A stretch of DNA of 64,000 nt from Sinotaia quadrata (GCA_028829895.1 CM054179.1:96716875-96780874), one strand, 5' to 3'. Counted from the first letter of the stretch, positions 23,225 through 35,989 are shown. Numbers and translations: made by a program. The notes: generated by a model from the sequence alone, not told the origin.

Positions 23225-24310
23225 ATATTTATATATATGCTTGAATGACTGATGGAGAATAACTGACTGACTGGCTGACTGAAATGAATGATTAACTTCG
23301 AATGACTTAAACCTGTCTGACTGACTGAATGACTGATGAAGATTAACTGGCTGAATGAAATAGAGATATAATTAAATGACTGAAGGAATGACTAATGGAT
23401 TATGATTAATTCTGACTGTATAACTGATAAAAAGACTGATCAAGTTTAGTTGACTGGCTAAATAAATGACTGATGGAGCATGATTGATGGAGTATTATTG
23501 ACTGATTGAATGACTGACAAACGGGATATGGTAGACTGAATGAATGAAATGATGAAATAAGACAGATCAAATAAATAAATAACTGAAGGAATATGACTGA
23601 CTGGATAAATGACTAATGAGGTGAGATTGATTGAATGATTGATGGACTGATTACTGAATATATACTGAGTGAAGAAATATGATTAACTGATTAAATAAAG
23701 AGAGATTATGACTGACTGAATAACAGATAAAATATGGTTGAAACAGTGAATGATGGAGCATGCTGACCAAATGATGGAGTATGAATGATCAACTGAATGG
23801 CTGACTGATGAAGAATGAGTGAATAAATGATAAGATGGCTAATGGAGACCGAATGAAAGGCTGATGGGGTATAAATTACTAACTGACAGAGTGTGAATAA
23901 ATGACTGACTGACTGAGTGTGAATAAATGACTGACTTAGTGTGAATAAAAGACTGACAGAGGTGAATAAATGACTGACTGACAGAGTGTAAATAAATGAC
24001 TGACTGAGTGTGAATAAATTACCGACTGAGTGTGAATAAACGACTGACTGACAGAGTGTAAATAAATGACTGACTGAGTGTGAATAAATGACTGACTGAC
24101 ATAGTGTGAATAAATGATTGATGGCGTATGAATAAATGACTGACTGATAGGATATGAATAAGCAATTGATAGAATATAAAAATAAAATGACTGACTGATG
24201 GGGTTGAATAAATGGCTGACTGATGGGATATGAATAAATGACTGACTGATAGGTATAAATTAATGACTGATGATGGAGATTGACTGAATGATTTACTGAA
24301 GGATAATGAT
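23225..24310. repeat. TGAC-rich degenerate repeat, resolving into 22-bp units
   Basis: The words GACTGACTGA and GAATAAATGACTGA recur throughout. Between 23880 and 24130 the units are regular and contain AGTGTGAATAAATGACTGAC. Confidence 0.88.
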
Positions 24311-24417
24311 TGATTTTTAGACAAACATAAAGACAAATGGTCTACCATTGCTACTGTATATAGTATTCCTTGATTTTGATTTTGTGACAAGTGTTTGGTG
24401 TAGAGATGTCTGCCATT

Positions 24418-24757
24418 TTATGATACTATTAAGACTTATGGTGTAAATCAAAGCCCTATGTATATGACTATTAAGACTTATGGTGTAAATCAAAGCCCTA
24501 TGTATACGACTATTAAGACTTATGGTGTAAATCAATGCCCTATGTATAAGACTATTCTTACTTATGGTGTAATTAATGCCCTATGTATAAGACTATTAAG
24601 ACTTATGGTGTAAATCAATGCCCTATGTATAAGACTATTAAGACTTATGGTGTAATTAATGCCCTATGTATAAGACTATTAAGACTTATGGTGTAAATCA
24701 ATGCCCTATGTATAAGACTATTAAGACTTATGGTGTAAATCAAAGCCCTTCATATGA
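24418..24757. repeat. 42-bp minisatellite, about 8 copies
   Basis: Units contain GACTATTAAGACTTATGGTG. Two copies lack two bases (TAATTAATG for TAAATCAATG). Confidence 0.94.
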
Positions 24758-25084
24758 GACATTGTGCATCTAAATCCTTAAAGTGCTTTTCCACCCATTC
24801 ATCCATGCATCTCTCTTGCGAGAGAACTAGAATAGATATAGAGACAGACAGGCTGACAGACAGACAGACTAAGTTTGTTAGGGATATATATATATAAATA
24901 CAACCAAAAGTATGTACTAATATATTTAATTTAAAACTAATGGAATCAAAACCATTTCATCTGATTTAGAATTCAATAAGAAAGCAGTAGTAAAATCTAG
25001 TAGTAGCAATCAGTAGACTGGAAATCGCAATCTACTTGTATAAAATTCTCTCGGTGACAATCCTGTGCTGTCTTCATGCTTTTC

Positions 25085-26510
25085 ATCGGGGCATTAATTG
25101 TACATTAACAGTATTGTTTTTATCAATATAATATTTTTATATATAGTAATTTCTATGCTTATCAATGCAGTAACTTGTATTTTATTTAGTAATCTGATCC
25201 TGTTTACTTTGTTTATTAATTTAGTAATTTGTATCTTGTTAATCAATACAGTAACTTTACTTTGTTTATTAATTTAGCATTATGTATTGTTTATTAATAT
25301 AGTAGTAACTTGCATTTTGTTTATTAATATAGTAACTTGTATTTGCTTTGTTATTTAGTAATTTGCATCATATTTATTAAAATAGCATTTTGTATCATGC
25401 TTTTTAATATACATGTAGTAGTAATTTGCATTTTGTTTATTAATATAGTAACTTGTATATACTTTGTTATTTAGGATTTTGCATCATATTTATTAAAATA
25501 GCAATATGTATTATGCTGGCAGCAGCACATTCATCTAATGATTTTGTAATTATCCTATAGATGTAGATATCTGCTTACAAAATGGAAAAGAGCAATAATT
25601 GTGTTTTGTGGATTTAAAAAAAAAAATTGTCTAAATATTTTACTAGCTCTGGAATACTTTCTCTCTTTCTGGAATACTATCATCAAATGGCATATTAATA
25701 AAAAAGATTCTCTCAACAGGCAAGGGAGCTTAATCTTTAGAAATTCCTTATTCACTTGTGGGGTTTGAAATCATGAATAGTGACAGAGGAAAGCATGAGA
25801 TAATCACAGATAGTTTTGAGATAACCCGAAGCTAGCTAGATGTAGCCAGAGGTAAGTTTAAGATAAACTTGAGGTAACCAGTGATAAGTTTGAGGTAAAC
25901 TTGAAGTAACCAGTGATAAGTTTGAGGTAATCATTGATAAGTTTGAGGTAAACTTTAGGTAACCAGTGATAAGTTTGAGGTAACCAGTGATACATTTGAG
26001 ATAACCAGTGATAAGTTTGAGGTAAACTTGAGGTAACCAGTGATAAGTTTGAGGAGGTAATCAGAAGTAAGCTAGAGTTAATCAGAATTAAGTCTGATGC
26101 AACCAAAAATAACTTCAAGATAAATGGAAGTAAACTTGAGGTAGTAAGGGGTAAACCTGAGATAAGCAGAGGTATGCCTGAAGTAAACTAGAAGTAACTA
26201 GTGATAAGGTTGAGGAGGTAATCAAAAGTAATTTTAAGGCAACTTGAAGTAACCAGAGGTACATTTGAGAGAATCAGAGGTAAGTCTGGTGCAACCAGAG
26301 ATAAAGTAGAGGTAAAATGAGTAAGTATGAGGTAATCAAGGGGTAAACCTGAGGTAACCAGAGGTAAACATGAGGAAGCCAAAGGCAAACTTGAGTCAAC
26401 CAGCATTAAGTTTGTAACCAATGGTAACCATGAGGCAAAATTTGAAGCAATCATAGGAAAGTTTGAGTTAATCAGAGGTAGGCTTGAAGTAATCCTGTTT
26501 CTCAGGTCAT
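25085..26510. repeat. Two degenerate short repeats
   Basis: The stretch 25085-25515 repeats TTATTAATATAGTAACTTGT-like words. The stretch 25790-26510 repeats GATAAGTTTGAGGTAACCAG-like words at about 21 bp, most regular at 25860-26060. Confidence 0.85.
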
Positions 26511-26663
26511 CTAACATTTTTTGTAGGTCAGGACATTGATATTTATCATTCTCACATAAAAGATGTGAACATTTGCTAAAACAAATAAAATAGTGTTGAA
26601 TGTTACTCATGATGGAAAACCAAGACTTCTAATTACTAAAATGGATTCAGTCTTTTTCAATAC

Positions 26664-26843
26664 CATAACATTTGATTCCATCGCCAGTGTATCCAAATGG
26701 GCAGCTTAGACAAGGGGTGCCAATGGTAGAGCTTGTATTACACGAAGCATTGGGAAAACACATAGTGCAGTCATCAACCTGAAGTTCACAGAATTTTCCA
26801 GCACGGTTCTGGCCACAGTGACATTCAGATGAATAATAATTAC
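26664..26843 (-). CDS. Exon 21: EGF-like domains after VWD
   Basis: The exon is 180 bases, phase 1-1, with a TATCTAG acceptor and an ATG|GTATTG donor. It holds CHCGQNRAGKFC, then DDCTMCFPNASC and CLSCPFGYTGDGIKC. The second unit has irregular cysteine spacing, with two extra cysteines in C-x2-C pairs. Confidence 0.91.
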
Positions 26844-26924
26844 CTAGATAAAACACAGAAACATGAAGACAGGATGTGGTGAAAAACTGTTCTAGCATAT
26901 ATGACATAAAATTAACAAATAAAT

Positions 26925-27245
26925 AACCAGAAGTTATTGAGATACTAATTAATGAGTAGTTTAGAGGTACTAATTAATGAATGGTTTTGAGGTACTAATT
27001 AACAAGTGGTATTGAGGTACTCACTAATGAGTGGTTCTGAGGTACTAATTAATGAGTGATAGTGAGCTACTAATTAATGATTGTTATTGAGGTACTAATT
27101 AATAATTGGTACTGATGTATTAATTTAATAAAAATTATGGAGGTATTAATTAAGGTGCAGTATTAATGCACTAATTAATACGTGTTATTGATATAGTGTC
27201 ACTGATTCAATTTAGTGATGGTACTAATTAAAGGCTGGTATACTG
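26925..27245. repeat. About 27-bp degenerate repeat
   Basis: GAGGTACTAATTAATGAGTG and variants recur about ten times, directly upstream (minus strand) of exon 21's intron boundary. Confidence 0.85.
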
Positions 27246-28500
27246 TAGATAAGAAGGCACTGAATATGCATCACATGTTCCAAAGTTGTGGGTCTTAAAA
27301 ATCACTGGGTCCAATAAAAGAAAACTAATCACATTTGAGAAATAATATTTCAGGAATCATGTTTCAGGAGTCATATTTTAGGAATCATATTTCTACCTCA
27401 GGAAAGTTTCTATCTTTTCAACTATGATTTATTCCATTGGTAATATGAAACCTTGCAAAGCTTTTCAATTTCTTATAATGGTTTTCAGTGATTTTGCATA
27501 ATGAATGTGAAACACAAGTGTGCAAAGTTTGATTTTTAAATGCAGTAAAATAAAATAGATAAAGGTACACAATTCAAGAGCATTCATGGGAAATAGTAGA
27601 ACATTTCAAAGGTTTTATTAAAGACATTCACAAGTAATAGGAAAGCAAACAATTTTGTAGCTGAACAAAGGCAGCAGTTGTAAGTAAGGTTTCTTGGGTA
27701 AAAATAAAATAATAATTTTGTGGGGAAGCTGGGTAAATGACAAAAATTGCAGCTTTGTATAGTTGTGAGTTTTGAGTGCAGTGAATTTTTTTTATATCCA
27801 CTCAACACAACCATTCCCTAGCTGGGGATTATCAAACTCAACACCCATTAATCATAATTATGAAGTGCATCAAGGTCCCACAATATGTGCTCCTGTTCAT
27901 CCTATTGTTCTAAGTTAAAAAGTCACCTGGATATTTTTAATTTTTTCATGAGCACATGACAATCAATTAAGGCATCATTATGCATTATAAGAATTGTTGC
28001 TCAAAACTGTGAAATTTTGTAAATCAGTCATAAAGCATTCCATGGTGAATTTTAAAAGGAAAAAATAAACTTGATTTACTGATTAAGAATGTACAAATGA
28101 CACATGCATGGAATGTAAAAAAATAAAATCAAAGTAAATCAAGATGGTTTCCTCCAGTCCACGTACTTGTCTTCTGTGAATATATTTGCTTCAGGAAAGC
28201 AATTATGAAGTTAATTTAATTTTGTGCTTGCATTATTCTGATAATTAATTTACAGGCAAAGTTATTTTAACATCAGTGATTAAATAAATGACAATGGAGT
28301 TGATAGTCGAAACATCAAAGAACGACAAGTGTAACCTGAAAACATTTCATCAAAATTAAGGATTTTGTTTTGAATCAGTTTAACATATTCCATGACATTA
28401 CCAAACATCATAAACAATGGCTAGTAGTCACCCCATGATATTATGAAACATCGTAAACAAAGACTATTAGAAACAACATTAGTCAATGGCTTCAAGAACT
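27246..28500. other. Intron 20, nothing recognised
   Basis: AT-rich, non-repetitive. No extra exon is needed by the splice phases on either side. Confidence 0.5.
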
Positions 28501-28571
28501 TTTATCCGTGCATTTCACTAGAAATTAAGAAAGCAGCAAGTTATAGGCACAAGAACTGGGACCTTGCTTAC

Positions 28572-28757
28572 CAGTAAAGTTAGAGGCAGTCAGAGAAAAG
28601 TCACATTGACTCTCCTGCTCACAGGCACAGACACTGATCTTGGGCTGGTAAAGAGAGCTCATATTGTCTGCATTTGTAGCTGTGAAGGAGATGGCAATGT
28701 CAGAAATGTTTCTGAGGTTAGGAGATAAAAACCACACAAACTCAGATGTATTGCTGT
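28572..28757 (-). CDS. Exon 20: beta linker into cysteine motif
   Basis: The exon is 186 bases, phase 1-1, with a TTTGCAG acceptor and a CTG|GTAAGC donor. It encodes SEFVWFLSPNLRNISDIAIS and later PKISVCACEQESQCDF, where the family has 'p.v.lC.C.n.g.C' just before the next EGF. Confidence 0.9.
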
Positions 28758-28894
28758 CTGCAAAATCAAAAATCAAAAGAAAGATAGAATAAACTAAATT
28801 AAAACACACTTCTCATATTCATCAAACAAAAGTTTAATTTTTAACATAAATAAAAAGAAACTTGAAATAAAAATGTGAAACAGAAAGTTATGCA

Positions 28895-29925
28895 GCATTG
28901 CAATTAGTGAGGGCTGCTATATAGCATCATAATTAGTGAGCAATGCAATACAGCATCATAATTATTCAGTAATGCAATACAACAACATAATTAGTGAGCA
29001 GTGCAATACATCATAATTAGTTAGCAGTGCAATACAACAACATAATTAGTGAGCAGTGCAATACATCATAATTAGTTAGCAGTGCAATACAACAAGATAA
29101 TTAGTGAGCAGTGCAAAACAACATAATTAATGAGCAGTGTAATACAACAAAATTAGTGAGCAGTGCAAAACAACATAATTAATGAGCAGTGCAATACAAC
29201 AGAATTAGTGAGCAGTGCAAAACAACATAATTAATGAGCAGTGCAATACAACAGAATTAGTGAGCAGTGCAAAACAACATAATTAATGAGCAGTGCAATA
29301 CAACAGAATTAGTGAGCAGTGCAAAACAACATAATTAATGAGCAGTGCAATACAACAGAATTAGTGAGCAGTGCAAATACAACATAATTGGTGAATGATG
29401 CAATACAACATAATTAGTGAGCAGTGTGATACAACATAATTAGTGAGCAGTGCAATACAACATAATTAATGAATGGTGCAATACATCATAATTAGTTAGC
29501 AGTGCAATACAACAAGATAATTAGTAAGCAGTGCAAAACAACATAATTAGTGAGCAGTGCAATACAACAGAATTAGTGAGCAGTGCAAATACAACATAAT
29601 TGGTGAATGATGCAATACAACATAATTTGCAAGTAGTGCAATACAACATAATTAGTGAGCAGTGCAATACAATATAATTAGTGAGCAGTGCAGTACAATA
29701 TTAGTGAGTGATGCAGTACACAATAATAATTAGCCAGTGATGCCAAATAAAATATTATAACTGGTGAGAGTTAAATACAGAATCATAATGTATACAACAC
29801 AGCATCTTAATTAGAGAGCAATGCAATACAGTGTGTCATAATTAGTGAGTGGTGCAATACATCATAATTATAAATGGTAGAGTACAGTATGCCATAATTA
29901 GTGAGAAGTGAAAAAGCACAATAAA
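28895..29925. repeat. 26-bp minisatellite, about 38 copies
   Basis: Units contain TTAGTGAGCAGTGCAATACA. Between 29100 and 29370 two variant units alternate, giving a higher-order period of about 51 bases. It ends next to exon 19. Confidence 0.93.
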
Positions 29926-29936
29926 TTTTCACTCAC

Positions 29937-30086
29937 TGAAGGTGTAGTTCAAGGAAGAAGCTCCTGAGATAGAGATTCTTGATGTGTTGCTATCTGCTTT
30001 CAGAGAGATGGTGAGTCTATATGTACCCTTAGATACTGAGACATTCCAAACTTCTGGCATACCCACAAATTCTGGTGGTCTCTTTG
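29937..30086 (-). CDS. Exon 19: Ig-like/beta linker module
   Basis: The exon is 150 bases, phase 1-1, with a TTTATAG acceptor and a TCA|GTGAGT donor. It encodes KRPPEFVGMPEVWNVSVSKG, then strands TYRLTISLKADSNTSRISIS. A Pro-Pro start followed by paired strands fits the linker that follows the VWD block in this family; the fold is my inference. Confidence 0.88.
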
Positions 30087-30129
30087 CTATAAACAGAAGA
30101 AACGAGTTTTATCTCTGAAATATACCAGG

Positions 30130-30785
30130 TTTATACATATGCTGGCATGGTAAGACAAACAGGACTAATCAAAGACAGGCTTTCAAGCTCATAGTCAAAC
30201 AGGCATATTCGATAACCTGGCAGACTCACAAAGACATTCAAACACAAACAGACATGCTCAGAGATACACTGGCAGGCTCATTTAAACTGGTATACTCGAA
30301 GTCAAGCGGACAGGCTCACATACTCAATGATAAGCTGGCAGACTCACAAAGAGACATTCAAACACAAACAGGCATCCTCAAAGACAAATTGGAAGGGTGA
30401 CAAACAGGCATACTCAAAGACAAGCTGGCTGGCTCAGACAACCAGGCATACTCAAAGACAAGCTGGCTGGCTCAGACAAACTGGTACGCTTAAAGACAAA
30501 GGCCCATAACTATAAAATGTGTGAAGCAAGCTTGTATCTTATTTTTATTTGAGCTAAAATAAAAGTAACTTTAAATATATACAGTTAAAAGGACTTGCAC
30601 ACATGCAAAAAATAATATTAAATGGTTTTATTTCCTAGTGGTGACAATTTTATATCTCTAATTAATTATTAATATGTTTTAGCATAATAGTATAGTCAGT
30701 AAAACATTAATATGTTTTAGCATAATAGTACAGTCAGTAAAACATTAATATGTTTTAGCATAATAGTAACCTCAGTAAATATACA
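30130..30785. repeat. GACAAGCTGG repeat and 38-bp repeat
   Basis: The stretch 30170-30500 has irregular units with ACTCAAAGACAAGCTGGC and AGACATTCAAACACAAACAG. The stretch 30660-30780 has three copies containing AACATTAATATGTTTTAGCA. Confidence 0.85.
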
Positions 30786-30826
30786 TTGAAGCTACACTTC
30801 ATACATATTGTAATGAGAAACAATAC

Positions 30827-31096
30827 CAAGAAATTTTTGTAGAAGTTGGGTGTTCTCTTGAATGGTTTTTGTTTCAGTGGCGCTGGCATTGCTGCCAGTG
30901 ATATAGTAGTCTTGAAGACAAGCCAAATTCCCAAAACATAATTCTTGAGCTACTGCCAGTTTACCAGAACTGTTCAGTTTGGTAACGATTTCTGCCACCG
31001 TGGATGGTAGGAATGTTGGTACAAAGCTAGGATCAGGATTGTATACATCACCATTGGTACTATTGAACAAAGACTCGCTGGTATTTGTTACCAACC
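30827..31096 (-). CDS. Exon 18: post-VWD segment
   Basis: The exon is 270 bases, phase 1-1, with a TTTTAAAG acceptor and a TTG|GTATTG donor. It encodes NPDPSFVPTFLPS, then a helical stretch and CFGNLACLQDYYITGSNASA. The pattern 'C.gn..C..D...tgn..a' follows VWD in MUC4-like proteins. Confidence 0.92.
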
Positions 31097-31117
31097 CTTT
31101 AAAAAAAGAAAAAGATT

Positions 31118-31655
31118 ACTCAGTCAAATTATCAAAATCAAGGCTTGTAAGCTACCTCATGAAAGTTAATTTAATATTTTATAAAATGTATAATGCAGAT
31201 ATATAAACTCAAGGTTTGTAAGCTACCTCATGAAAGTTAATTTAATATTATAAAATGTATAGCGCAGACATATAAGACATCATCTGAGGCAGCAGCCAAC
31301 CTTCAAAGGCCAAAAGACAAAATGTAGATGGCTGCAACAATTCTGTTTTCATCTTCATATGGATAATTACACTGCAAAAGTTATTTATTTTAAGTGCCCA
31401 GAGGACAAAAAGTTAAAGGAAATCCTGTACAAAAGTCATTTATTTTAAGTGCCCAGAAGACAACAATTTAAAAGAAATCCTGCACAAAAGTTATTTATTT
31501 TAAGTGCCCAGAAGACAACAAATTCAAAGAAATCCTGTACAATAGTTATTTTTTTAAGTGCCCAGAAGACAACAAGTTACAAGAAATCCTGTACAATAGT
31601 TATTTATTTTAAGTGCCCAGAAGACAACAAGTTAAAAGAAATCCTGCACAAAATA
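31118..31655. repeat. 72-bp duplication and 54-bp tandem repeat
   Basis: Two copies with GTAAGCTACCTCATGAAAGT lie at 31135-31270. About five copies with TTTAAGTGCCCAGAAGACAA lie at 31376-31653, ending about 25 bases from the donor of exon 17. Confidence 0.9.
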
Positions 31656-31678
31656 AAAGAAATAGAAACTGTACTTAC

Positions 31679-31862
31679 AGGACTGTCCAAACTGGAAAAT
31701 TTCTTCTGGCTTCAAGTCTGCTGCTGTAAGGCTACTGGCATTCCGGAACAAAAAGTCATTGGTAGCATTTTCATCTACAAGACCCAACAATCCAGTTGAG
31801 TTGTACAGTCGATTTCCTCGTAAATCAAAGGAGAGGGAAAGGCGATCGCTTCCTGCGTTAAT
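31679..31862 (-). CDS. Exon 17: VWD domain, C-terminal part
   Basis: The exon is 184 bases, phase 0-1, with a GACACAG acceptor and a CCT|GTAAGT donor. It encodes LYNSTGLLGLVDENATNDF, the 'n.T.GLLG..n...sDDf' signature, and LTAADLKPEEIFQFGQS. The Trp completing FGQSW is split with exon 18. Confidence 0.94.
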
Positions 31863-32241
31863 CTGTGTCAGAACATTAATCAGTCAATTCTCACTTTAAA
31901 CTATGACACAACAATTAGTCTTAATGGGCAAAGCAACCAACTGCCATGCTAACCTGTGGCAGAACAATAACCTTAATGTACAATATTGTTAAGAAGCAGT
32001 TCTCCTCCATTAAAATAATTAAGATTCACTGTTTCACCTTGATTTAGTTTCTTTAAGTAAGGGAGGCAAGTCCACTGCAGCTAAGGATGTTCTAATTTAA
32101 AAATAAAAACAAGCAATTTCTTAAATATGAAAACATTAGTGTTCTTTGTCAAATAAATATGAATAAAAAATTAAAAACTAAAATCTTAAAGATTAAAAAT
32201 ATATTTCAGATGAAAGATTGGCAAGATGGGGTGACACTAAC

Positions 32242-32424
32242 CTGCATTGCAATTTCTGAGTAAAAGACAATCAATAAGGATGTTTCTGTAGTTGCATTCT
32301 CAAATTCCAAAAATGTGGTGTCAGTGGAAAATGACCCATTAGTCAAATTTTTCTGAATGCCATTAAGATACACGACAGTTCTGTTGTTTGCAAGGTGAAT
32401 CTCAATGACAGGATCATTTGCATT
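32242..32424 (-). CDS. Exon 16: VWD domain, central strands
   Basis: The exon is 183 bases, phase 0-0, with a TTTGTAG acceptor and a CAG|GTTAGT donor. It encodes NDPVIEIHLANNRTVVYLNG and a hydrophobic strand SLLIVFYSEIAMQ. It carries several N-glycosylation sequons and aligns with the middle of the MUC4-type VWD. Confidence 0.91.
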
Positions 32425-32514
32425 CTACAAAGAAATGTGCAGACTCATTAGCATCCAAATTAATTAAATTACACTTTTGTTCATGGTACCAGACCAGGGC
32501 TGTATATTCACTTT

Positions 32515-32700
32515 ATTAAAAATTACACATTCATGCTAAACAATACACACCACCACTTTATTAAAAATTACATATTTATACTAAACAATACACACCACCA
32601 CTTTATTAAAAATTACATATTTATACTAAACAATACACACCACTTTATTAAAAATTGCATAATCATGCTAAACAATACAAGTCAACACTACACTTTATTC
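32515..32700. repeat. About 44-bp tandem repeat, 4 copies
   Basis: Units contain CTAAACAATACACACCACCA and CTTTATTAAAAATTACAT. Confidence 0.9.
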
Positions 32701-33174
32701 AATGCCACACTTTTAATGAAACCATAATACCCACTTGTTGTTGTAAAAGACACCATTATTTCTATTTATCCAATTTAAACTGGATATTCATATTCAGTTA
32801 CTCAGTTGCTGATATAAGTATAGTTATTCCAAAGGCAAAAACCAACAAATATAACTTTATCTATTTCACACATGCTTGGAAATAGCATTATATTCATTTC
32901 AAACAGTAAAAATCAATATAAAACAATTAAAAATAGTCTCAGGTTCCACTTTCCCTCCTTAAATGGCAGAAAAATAAATGAGTACATACATTAATTAAGG
33001 TTCAAGATGGGCTCAAAATACACTTAAGAGAACAGAACATCTTAGCTGTCTATGGTCAGTATGGGTTACCTAAGTTATGAAGATCACTTAACACTGCAAT
33101 AACTCACGCACATCATCATCATCATCATTTTCTGTATAACTGGCAAATAAAATGCTTTGGATTTAAATTGATTG

Positions 33175-33500
33175 TTTAAAGATAACTGCAATATCAGTAT
33201 AATGTGTGCATAACTGCATAATTGGTATAACATGTGCATAACTGCATTACAGTGTATTGGTATAACATGTGCATAACTGCAATATCAGTAAAGTGTGCAT
33301 AACTCTTCTTTTTTCTTCATAACCAAACTTTCCTAAATTTAAAATAAAATATAACAATTAAAAGAACAAGACAAGACAATAAATATATAATTTACAAATT
33401 TAAGATTTAAAACAAACATAAAAAGGAGAAATATATAATTTACAAATTTAAGATTTTAAAAATAAACTACTGAAAAGGATAAATACATAATTTATAAATT
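33175..33500. repeat. Short degenerate repeats
   Basis: GTGCATAACTGCAATATCAG recurs at 33175-33305. ATATAATTTACAAATTTAAG recurs at 33385-33500. Confidence 0.75.
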
Positions 33501-33539
33501 TGACCCTCCCCCCCCCAAAAAAAAATATCCTACACATAC

Positions 33540-33615
33540 CTTTATTGCAAAAGCCGTAAACACTGTCACATTGAACCCCTCAAGCTTCTTGGTGCGACCC
33601 TGAATTTGCAATGTA
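33540..33615 (-). CDS. Exon 15: VWD domain, strand segment
   Basis: The exon is 76 bases, phase 2-0, with a CATTAG acceptor and an AAG|GTATGT donor. It encodes LQIQGRTKKLEGFNVTVFTA and ends FAIK. 'iQgR......n.T.f.a.a.' is typical of the MUC4-family VWD. The exon is too short to be seen as an isolated open frame; the splice phases and the family match identify it. Confidence 0.9.
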
Positions 33616-33778
33616 CTAATGGACACCAAATAAATTAAATAAATATAAGTAATTTTTAAAAAATCCATGTTAATCTACAAATAAATATTTATTAATATTT
33701 GAAAATAAACAACTTAAATCATAGTTCAAGCTATCCCATCATTGCCCATATGACATCAAACACAACTACAATAAAGGT

Positions 33779-33817
<39 letters not shown>

Positions 33818-35300
33818 TAGTTTCTGAGATGTAAAGACTTAAAGTGCATAGGCATTCCTGCCACCTCCCAAAAATATCTTGCAGAATTCTCTTGACATTT
33901 TACAGTATTTCTTGTTCTCATAAGAGTTCTAAAAAGATATGAGGAATCTTCCACATTACACCCCACCACCACCACCAAAAAAATAAAAAATAAATCACTC
34001 ATTTCACAACTACTACCACAGAAACTTTTTTTAAAAATCAACCCTAAATCTCCGAATTCAAAGGCAAGAGATATTTATTCCCTACTGCTTCAAGTAGAAC
34101 AAAGTATTTCTACTTCATTTCTACTTCAAAGCATTGTATGATTGTTCTCCATCATTTATAAGTTTCTCACAGATCTCTAGTTTTGAAAACAGAGTGAAGA
34201 CTTATTATACCTGTAACCTTCCTCTAATTGAAATATTCCAAGATCAGAGAAGGGAAGCCACTATCAAAAACTGTCTTCATCTATCTAATATGATAAGCAA
34301 TTAAGAAGCATTTAATACCCGAGCACAAGAGACAGGGGAAAGAATAACAATACTGGTCAAATGAAACTCATGGAACTTATAAATCCTGCAAGTTCTCAAA
34401 GCAAGCGTGTGAGTAAAAAGTTTCTACTAAAGACAACAAAAATAGAGGTGAGTATAAGTTGTCATGGTTACATGTTATTAAATTTTAATATGTACAACTT
34501 TCCCTTCCAAAAATGACTGAACCCTGCAATATATTATAATTTATTAATTATTAAGTTGGTGTGTATAAGAAAGTATTATAATTTATCATATATTAAATGG
34601 GTACAAAATTAAAACATTTAAACCAAAAATATCACAACTGTAATAAACTTGTGAGTTAAGAACAAACAATCTTTCTTATTATTATTTATTGAGTATTTTC
34701 TCCAGGATATCAAATTTAGTTCAAAGAGATTTTATTGCAAATATGGTAGAGATACAGATCCAAAAGAACTAACAAGATATAGAAAGTGTCATGCTGAAAT
34801 TACAATCATAATTATCAATGATTATTTTCATCTCAGAACTAGAATGATTGGCATAAATATACAAAACACTTATCAATCATCAGCTGTTTTCAATGTGTAA
34901 GAGACAAAATTTTTAGTAAGAACACAACAAATCTGTGGTAATAAGACTACATTTGAAGTTCTTAATTTGCAAGAACATTTTTTAAAAAAAATTAATCCTC
35001 TCCTCCTAAAAAACTCATCAAAGTTTACTGAATTTGTAAAGAATGCATACAAACATTACTGTATTATTACAATTAATACTACTAATTCATGAATTTTTAA
35101 AGATGCACACAAATATTACTATAAATATTACAATTAATACTACTAATTCATGAATGTTGTAAAGTTAACCTTGAATATTTTTAATGATTCTTTTCCTTTT
35201 CTTGTAAACATTTGCACATTTCATTAAAGAATTCATTACATTTTTAAATATTTCTTTAAATCAATTTTTTTCTGACACTATAATTGACACTATACAAGAT
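33616..35300. other. Intron 14, nothing recognised apart from (TA)n
   Basis: A (TA)n run lies at 33780-33813. The remainder is AT-rich, with a small duplication around 35040-35160 (ACTACTAATTCATGAAT). Confidence 0.5.
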
Positions 35301-35315
35301 AAAGAATAAATGGAA

Positions 35316-35362
<47 letters not shown>

Positions 35363-35437
35363 TGTGTGTGTGTGTGTGTATGTGTGTGTGTGTGTGTGTG
35401 TATGTGCATGTTTGTGTGTGCGTGCGTGTGTGTGTGT
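35316..35437. repeat. (GA)n-(GT)n compound microsatellite
   Basis: About 45 bases of GA are followed directly by about 75 bases of GT with a few interruptions. Confidence 0.97.
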
Positions 35438-35863
35438 TGACACTTCTTCACTGAAAAAATGCCACAAAAAATTCTCTGTTTTAAAATTTATATAAAACAT
35501 ATAAATAATATAAACACTCTCCATCTTGAGGATTTAAATATTTTCAGTACTTGGAATAAGGGAGTTAATTTCTGAACAATAAAAGGGAGGAAAGAGTTAG
35601 AAAAAATATCATTTTATCAACAATTACATATTCTTAAAAAAATTAAAGTATGTTCAAAATAGTTTATAAAACAAAATATCTCAAACAAAGCTGCATTATC
35701 CATTAATATATTATTACTAATATTTTGAAATCTTTTACAGAATTTCTCAAGCAAAACATGACATGGACTGACCTCTCAGTACAGTATTGTTTTATATATT
35801 AAAAAGATTGCTCTCACTTTTGTTCATCTACAGACTGCAGGTGAAAAAGGCAAATAAAATTAC

Positions 35864-35960
35864 CTGTCAGGTGTTTTAAGCAGCACATAATCTCCCCATC
35901 CATTAAAACTGTATTCATTCCCGTCCAGTGTCAAGAGGTGCGGATCACCCCACAACAAAG
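35864..35960 (-). CDS. Exon 14: VWD domain start with WGDPH motif
   Basis: The exon is 97 bases, phase 1-2, with a CCATCAG acceptor and an AG|GTAATT donor. It encodes LLWGDPHLLTLDGNEYSFNG followed by WGDYVLL, the canonical VWD opening. GDPH is the established Asp-Pro autocleavage site of MUC4 and of several gel-forming mucins, so cleavage between Asp and Pro is expected here. The preceding intron holds the LTR pair. Confidence 0.95.
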
Positions 35961-35989
35961 CTGATGGACATAAGTACAGAGTAAATGTG

